24,056 nucleotides of DNA from Euplotes cf. woodruffi 2 WChen-2021 (taxonomy: Eukaryota; Ciliophora; Spirotrichea; Euplotida; Euplotidae). Below, in pieces: positions 20,669 through 24,056 of the stretch. The notes beneath the pieces are model-generated. The model was not told the origin of the DNA. It did not search any database and worked only from the letters and a program-made list of their open reading frames with translations. The position numbers and the translations under genes were made by a program. Position 1 is the first letter of the stretch; the number at the start of each line of letters is the position of its first letter. Where the stretch lies: assembly GCA_021441665.1 (NCBI GenBank), contig JAGYYN010036444.1:1-24056 (forward strand), in the 5' to 3' direction.

Positions 20669-23033
20669 ATGATCAGTTATTTTAAAAATAAAAAGAGAGT
20701 GGAAAGTATGGCAAATACAAACGAAAGGATTGAAGAGTACTTCTCGAACCAACAGGCTCAATGCTCTCCTTACTTCAACATAATGAAGTTTGAAGGAGTT
20801 CCAGCGATCGGTTCAGTTAAATTCAACGAACTTATTGTTAAAGGTATCCTACTTCATTCGATTTGCGTTTGGATTCATTATTTTGATCATACAAATCCTC
20901 TAAACTTGCAAAATAAGTAAACATTACCTTTTTTGTGCTGTTAATATAGTATCGATTGCTTAGCAGATACATTTGCTAGCATAAAATTGATTGTACGTTC
21001 GTCGTATGTCCAGTAAAAAGTCTACGATATTAATTTACATGTTTTAGTAGTCTCTTCTGCTATTTCATCAAACAAAAAAGAGTAAATTTTTCTTAGGTAC
21101 TAATTTACTTTAAGCGATGCATATCTGTATCGATCCTATTACAAAATTATTAGATTTACTAATGACTAGATGTCTTGCTGGCCATCATTCGCTGATAGGT
21201 AGAGTTTATTAAAAAGAAGGCCCTGAGAATTTTGAACAGCTATCCTCCAAAATTTATTAGCAAAGGACGAGGCTTATTCAACAGCTAATTTATACTCCAT
21301 AATGCAGCGGTAATCAAGATATATGCATATCTTGCGCTTGGTTACCCACCCTTGCTGTTTTCTCTGTGAAAACAGGACAAAGAGCTTGATTTTTAGTGTT
21401 GCGTACTCACGAGTTTTTAATCAGAAGTGCCGACCACCATAACTAAACGACAGCTGAGCTGAACTTAGTTTGCTCAGCTGTCATGGATACCTCGACCAAC
21501 TATGTTTTCGATTTCGCAACAAATGCGATTAAAGGAAATTTCTGAATGAAATATTTGTTGAATAAAAATTTGAGCCAGTGTTCTTCCTTAGACAATTTTT
21601 CCGTAAAATTCAATTACTATCCGATACAATAATAAAGTAAGCAGTATTACCAAAATTTTAAAGAGGATTGCAAGAGCTATAAAGGAGTGTTTTAATATTA
21701 CCTGCGAAGAGTTGCATAATACATAAAGTTCGCCTCGCGTTGTGCTTTACTTCATAATCTCGCTGATAATTGACTAGCTTACGTCACTTTTTAATTTTGC
21801 CAATTTAAACGTGATTTTGGTATTTTTCATAACTTTATAATTTTTGAAGATTCATTAAAATAAATTTATTATAGAAGATCAAGATCCCAAAGGTCACGAC
21901 TTACAAGCAGACTGAGAGCAAGACCAAAGCTTCCTCGACTACTGGAGCAAGGAGATGATTGATAATCAAGAAATTAGTATAAGAGACATTAAGGAAGAGA
22001 TAGATGCACACGGGCCAGTTGACGCTGTCCTTAGAGACTTCCATTCGCACAGTATAGACTCTAACCAAGAGATGCCTTATGAGTCTCTTCGCGTAATCCC
22101 TGGCTTACACGAATATCAAGATAACGAGATTATTGGGTATGAACGTAAAAACTTCATTAACAAGGGATACAGCTTCGCTGAAAATGCAGCTGACCAAACG
22201 TTTAATACTCATCAAGACGATAACCATATGAAGCATTATTATAATGAAAGTGCTGTCCAGCAAAGCGAGTCTAAATCCAAACTGTTCATGAATCACAGAG
22301 TTCCCAAGAAGACTAGAAGACGAGAGATGAAGTTTTACAGGAAGCTTCACTCAAGAAATATTGACGCCACCAGGATCTCTAGCATTAATAAGCAAGAGCA
22401 ATACGAGCCTTGGAATACTGGTGTAAATAAACCGAAAGAACGAAGGAATTTAGTGTTAAAAGCTTCGGTCTATCCAGAGTCAAGATCTAAAGCTGCAAAG
22501 AGCAATAACTTCAATACTGATTCTACTAGATCGCTGCAGATTGAGGAGTCCAAGACTCACCAGCTTCGAAACCGACGATTTAAAGACTGTTTAAGCTCTA
22601 CGTCAACTTTGAGTAACGAAAAGGAAGTTCTTGGCAAGAAATATGCAAAAATCACCGAGGCTTTTATTGAGCTCGCAAATAACACAAAAATTATCTGTAG
22701 AGAAGTCGGGCCTTTAAAAGCTGAAGACCGAAGGTTGAAAGTGCTCCATTACTTCGAGAAGAAGCGGAATCGCAAGTGGCAAAAGCGTATCAACTACACG
22801 TACGTAGTATTTGTAGATAAACCTATCAAATTATCAATTTTAAATTTTGCTTTAGAACTAGAAAACAAGTCGCCGACGTGAGACCGAGATATAAAGGAAG
22901 ATTTGTAACAATCGAACAATCGCAGATGTTTGAAGAAATCGAAAAGCAAAAGAAGGAAATGATAGATAGGAAGAAGGTCTTTATTATAGAGAAAATAAGC
23001 TGCAAACCTATTCGAGTCATTAATTCTTATTAA
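20669..23033 (+). CDS. CCT-motif (CONSTANS/TOC1-type) protein
   Basis: Exons 20669-20843, 21875-22799 and 22856-23033 give 425 residues, with introns of 1031 and 56 nt. Phases agree at both junctions. Near the C-terminus, about residues 345-388, EDRRLKVLHYFEKKRNRKW, QKRINYTTRKQVADVRPRY and KGRFVT reproduce the CCT motif (R-x-L-R-Y-x-E-K-R-x-x-R-x-F-x-K-x-I-R-Y-x-x-R-K-x-x-A-x-x-R-x-R-x-x-G-R-F). The second intron interrupts the motif after INYT, and splicing rebuilds it exactly. In plants CCT motifs act in nuclear import and NF-Y/DNA binding. The rest is polar and basic with no other domain. A second in-frame ATG at 20708 could be the true start. A nuclear transcription regulator is likely; the pathway is unknown. 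Confidence 0.8.
20844..21874 (+). other. 1031-nt intron of the CCT gene, with a cluster of hairpins
   Basis: It starts GTATCCTAC and ends TTATTATAG and is in phase with both exons. It is many times longer than most introns here. The middle (21309-21482) carries three consecutive inverted repeats, listed separately. The remainder is AT-rich without exons. It may host a structured RNA or a germline-limited IES. Confidence 0.5.
21309..21482. repeat. Three consecutive hairpins; candidate structured RNA
   Basis: Hairpin 1: GGTAATCAAG (21309-21318) pairs with CTTGGTTACC (21337-21346) with one G-U, or alternatively CAAGATAT (21315-21322) pairs with ATATCTTG (21327-21334). Hairpin 2: CTGTTTTC (21355-21362) with GAAAACAG (21368-21375), 5-nt loop. 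Hairpin 3: GACAGCTGAG (21449-21458) with CTCAGCTGTC (21473-21482). All stems are perfect or nearly so. No known RNA motif was recognised, and the strand is undetermined. Confidence 0.5.
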
Positions 23034-23463
23034 ATAATCATTTTCAAATAATTAAATGTATCTGTGAATCGTGAATTTTCAAGATTCTGATCCTGTAAAC
23101 TGATTTTTAGAGGGAATGGAGGAAATACTCAGGGGCTAGTTCTTATTACAAAATTAGTTGATTTTCATATTTTTCTGCTATCAAGTCCTTTATTAATGGA
23201 GGCACTAGTATCATATATTTTGATAAAAAGTATATGTGAATCCCTAACTGTTTAATCTTAGCCCTGTTGGTTAAAAGAATTGGAAAAATGCATTTTTGAA
23301 TAAAGAGCTCCATAAGTTAACGAATAATATGGATCCAGCCATTTCATACCGAACGAAAATCTTTGAAAGTTTGCTAAATCATATTCAAACTTTAATTCTG
23401 GATATGTGAGACTAAATATCAACTCACAATATTAATGCTTAAAATAATTTCACACTCAAATAG
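23034..23463. other. Spacer downstream of the CCT gene
   Basis: AT-rich DNA. The first exon of the thioredoxin-like fragment might lie here, since its frame opens directly after a possible acceptor (AAATAG at 23458-23463), but no donor and start pair is convincing. Confidence 0.4.
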
Positions 23464-23670
23464 AAATTGATCATTTTAAACTCTGTCAAAATTATCTTCA
23501 TTTTGAGCTTTCTTTTGTTTTTTGCATCAGCTGCATACATTTTTGATCCATCCAAATACCCCGGTTCTCTGGTTTCTAATCATCATATTACTCTTATAAA
23601 TTACAAAGAAAATACCTTCGTGGTTGTATTTCTCTCGGATTGCGGTCACTGATATAGATCTGCTGATTAG
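23464..23670 (+). CDS. Thioredoxin/PDI-like fragment (signal segment to CGHC)
   Basis: The frame has no ATG and opens after an in-frame TAG that could be a splice acceptor. It encodes a hydrophobic segment (LNSVKIIFILSFLLFFASA) typical of a secretory signal, then FDPSKYP and NTFVVVFLSDCGHC. The last resembles the beta strand plus CxxC active site of protein disulfide isomerases (usually WCGHC), with SD replacing the usual PW. The second active-site Cys is TGA. Only five more codons follow before TAG, so most of the thioredoxin fold is missing. It overlaps the antisense CAP gene by 77 bp. It may be the first macronuclear-destined piece of a gene continuing elsewhere, or a broken copy. Confidence 0.5.
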
Positions 23671-24055
23671 CGTTGATTTCTTCGAACTCAACATATCCGT
23701 CTTGTTTATTTTTGGGAACGACTTTTGTGCCGTAGTCAATCACAACGCACAAATCATAAACTGAGTGGTTTGCAATGCCAACTCCAAGCGAATCAAACAC
23801 AGGATTGAAGATGTTATCTCTGTGGTTGCGATCAGGGACGCCATCGTCAATTACTAATTCAATAACAGACTCAGATGGATGTGTGAAGCTGTTGTAGTTG
23901 CAGTTCTCCCCGATCCACTCACTTTCCTCGACGAATTTAAGTATCCTGTCGTCGATTACCGATCCGTCTGACCCGACGTGTCCGAAGATGCCGTGCTGGC
24001 CAGTGTCGTCTGCGTGTAGCTGTGCTGATCTGCATAGAGCCTTGCTAACTTGCAT
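23594..24055 (-). CDS. CAP/SCP-domain secreted protein (5' end beyond the window)
   Basis: The frame enters from the right edge and ends at TAA 23594-23596. It carries most of a CAP domain: AQLHADD, then GIFGHVGSDGS with the conserved His, GENCNY with the conserved Glu, IDDGVPDRNHRDNIFNP with the second His, and GVGIANHSVYDLCVVIDYG closing the fold. This is the SCP-like form found in secreted proteins of protists and bacteria (family knowledge). No TGA codon is used. After the core, a charged tail of about 40 residues runs into the region antisense to the thioredoxin-like fragment, so its last 18 codons may be fortuitous. The N-terminal signal peptide should lie beyond 24056. Confidence 0.8.
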   Translation of the reverse strand: MQVSKALCRSAQLHADDTGQHGIFGHVGSDGSVIDDRILKFVEESEWIGENCNYNSFTHPSESVIELVIDDGVPDRNHRDNIFNPVFDSLGVGIANHSVYDLCVVIDYGTKVVPKNKQDGYVEFEEINANQQIYISDRNPREIQPRRYFLCNL

Positions 24056-24056
24056 T

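Noticed and set aside
1-24056. Tec transposons, retroelements, Polinton-like elements or CRISPR arrays
   Set aside because: No transposase, integrase, reverse transcriptase, capsid or polymerase motif and no long terminal or regularly spaced repeats were found.

Overview
The window is Euplotes (spirotrich ciliate) DNA. In-frame TGA must be read as cysteine: it falls on zinc ligands of a tandem CCCH finger protein, on cysteines of a cysteine-rich membrane protein, and at a conserved LICFEVI position in a TBC1D31 orthologue. TAA and TAG are the real stops. Several genes are continuous only if the ribosome shifts +1 at an internal AAA-TAA or AAA-TAG, the known Euplotes programmed frameshift signal. 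Introns are mostly tiny (27-56 nt). The species cannot be named from the sequence. Euplotes macronuclear chromosomes are normally gene-sized and capped by C4A4/G4T4 repeats. This window holds about eleven genes on both strands and no telomere repeats, so it is most likely micronuclear (germline) DNA; that is inference.

Layout, left to right. 1-214 (minus): N-terminus of a SAM-dependent methyltransferase, cut by the window edge. 744-2841 (minus): an eight-exon multi-pass membrane protein with a short cysteine-rich domain and one or two frameshift sites. 2842-5089: a long AT-rich spacer containing a GC-richer island with hairpins. 5090-7332 (plus): a Myb/SANT protein needing three +1 shifts. 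7592-8786 (plus): a tandem CCCH zinc-finger protein whose second finger contains both a frameshift and a GC-AG intron. 9066-10241 and 10929-12819 (plus): two diverged tandem copies of a family I do not recognise. 13161-17882 (plus): a TBC1D31 orthologue (WD40, TBC, coiled coil). 17933-20494 (plus): a second TBC-domain Rab-GAP that may be spliced onto the first. 20669-23033 (plus): a CCT-motif protein with a 1031-nt intron holding strong hairpins. 23464-23670 (plus): a signal-peptide/thioredoxin-like fragment ending just after its CGHC motif. 23594-24055 (minus): a CAP/SCP secreted protein overlapping that fragment and running off the window.

The genes do not form an obvious pathway. The clearest functional neighbours are the two TBC genes, in the same orientation. 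TBC1D31 is a centriolar-satellite/basal-body protein in animals. The tandem unknown paralogues are a local duplication. The most unusual aspect is the density of recoding: four AAA-TAA sites, two AAA-TAG sites and one ambiguous TTT-TAG site in 24 kb, with spliced and shifted lengths that all come out as whole numbers of codons.
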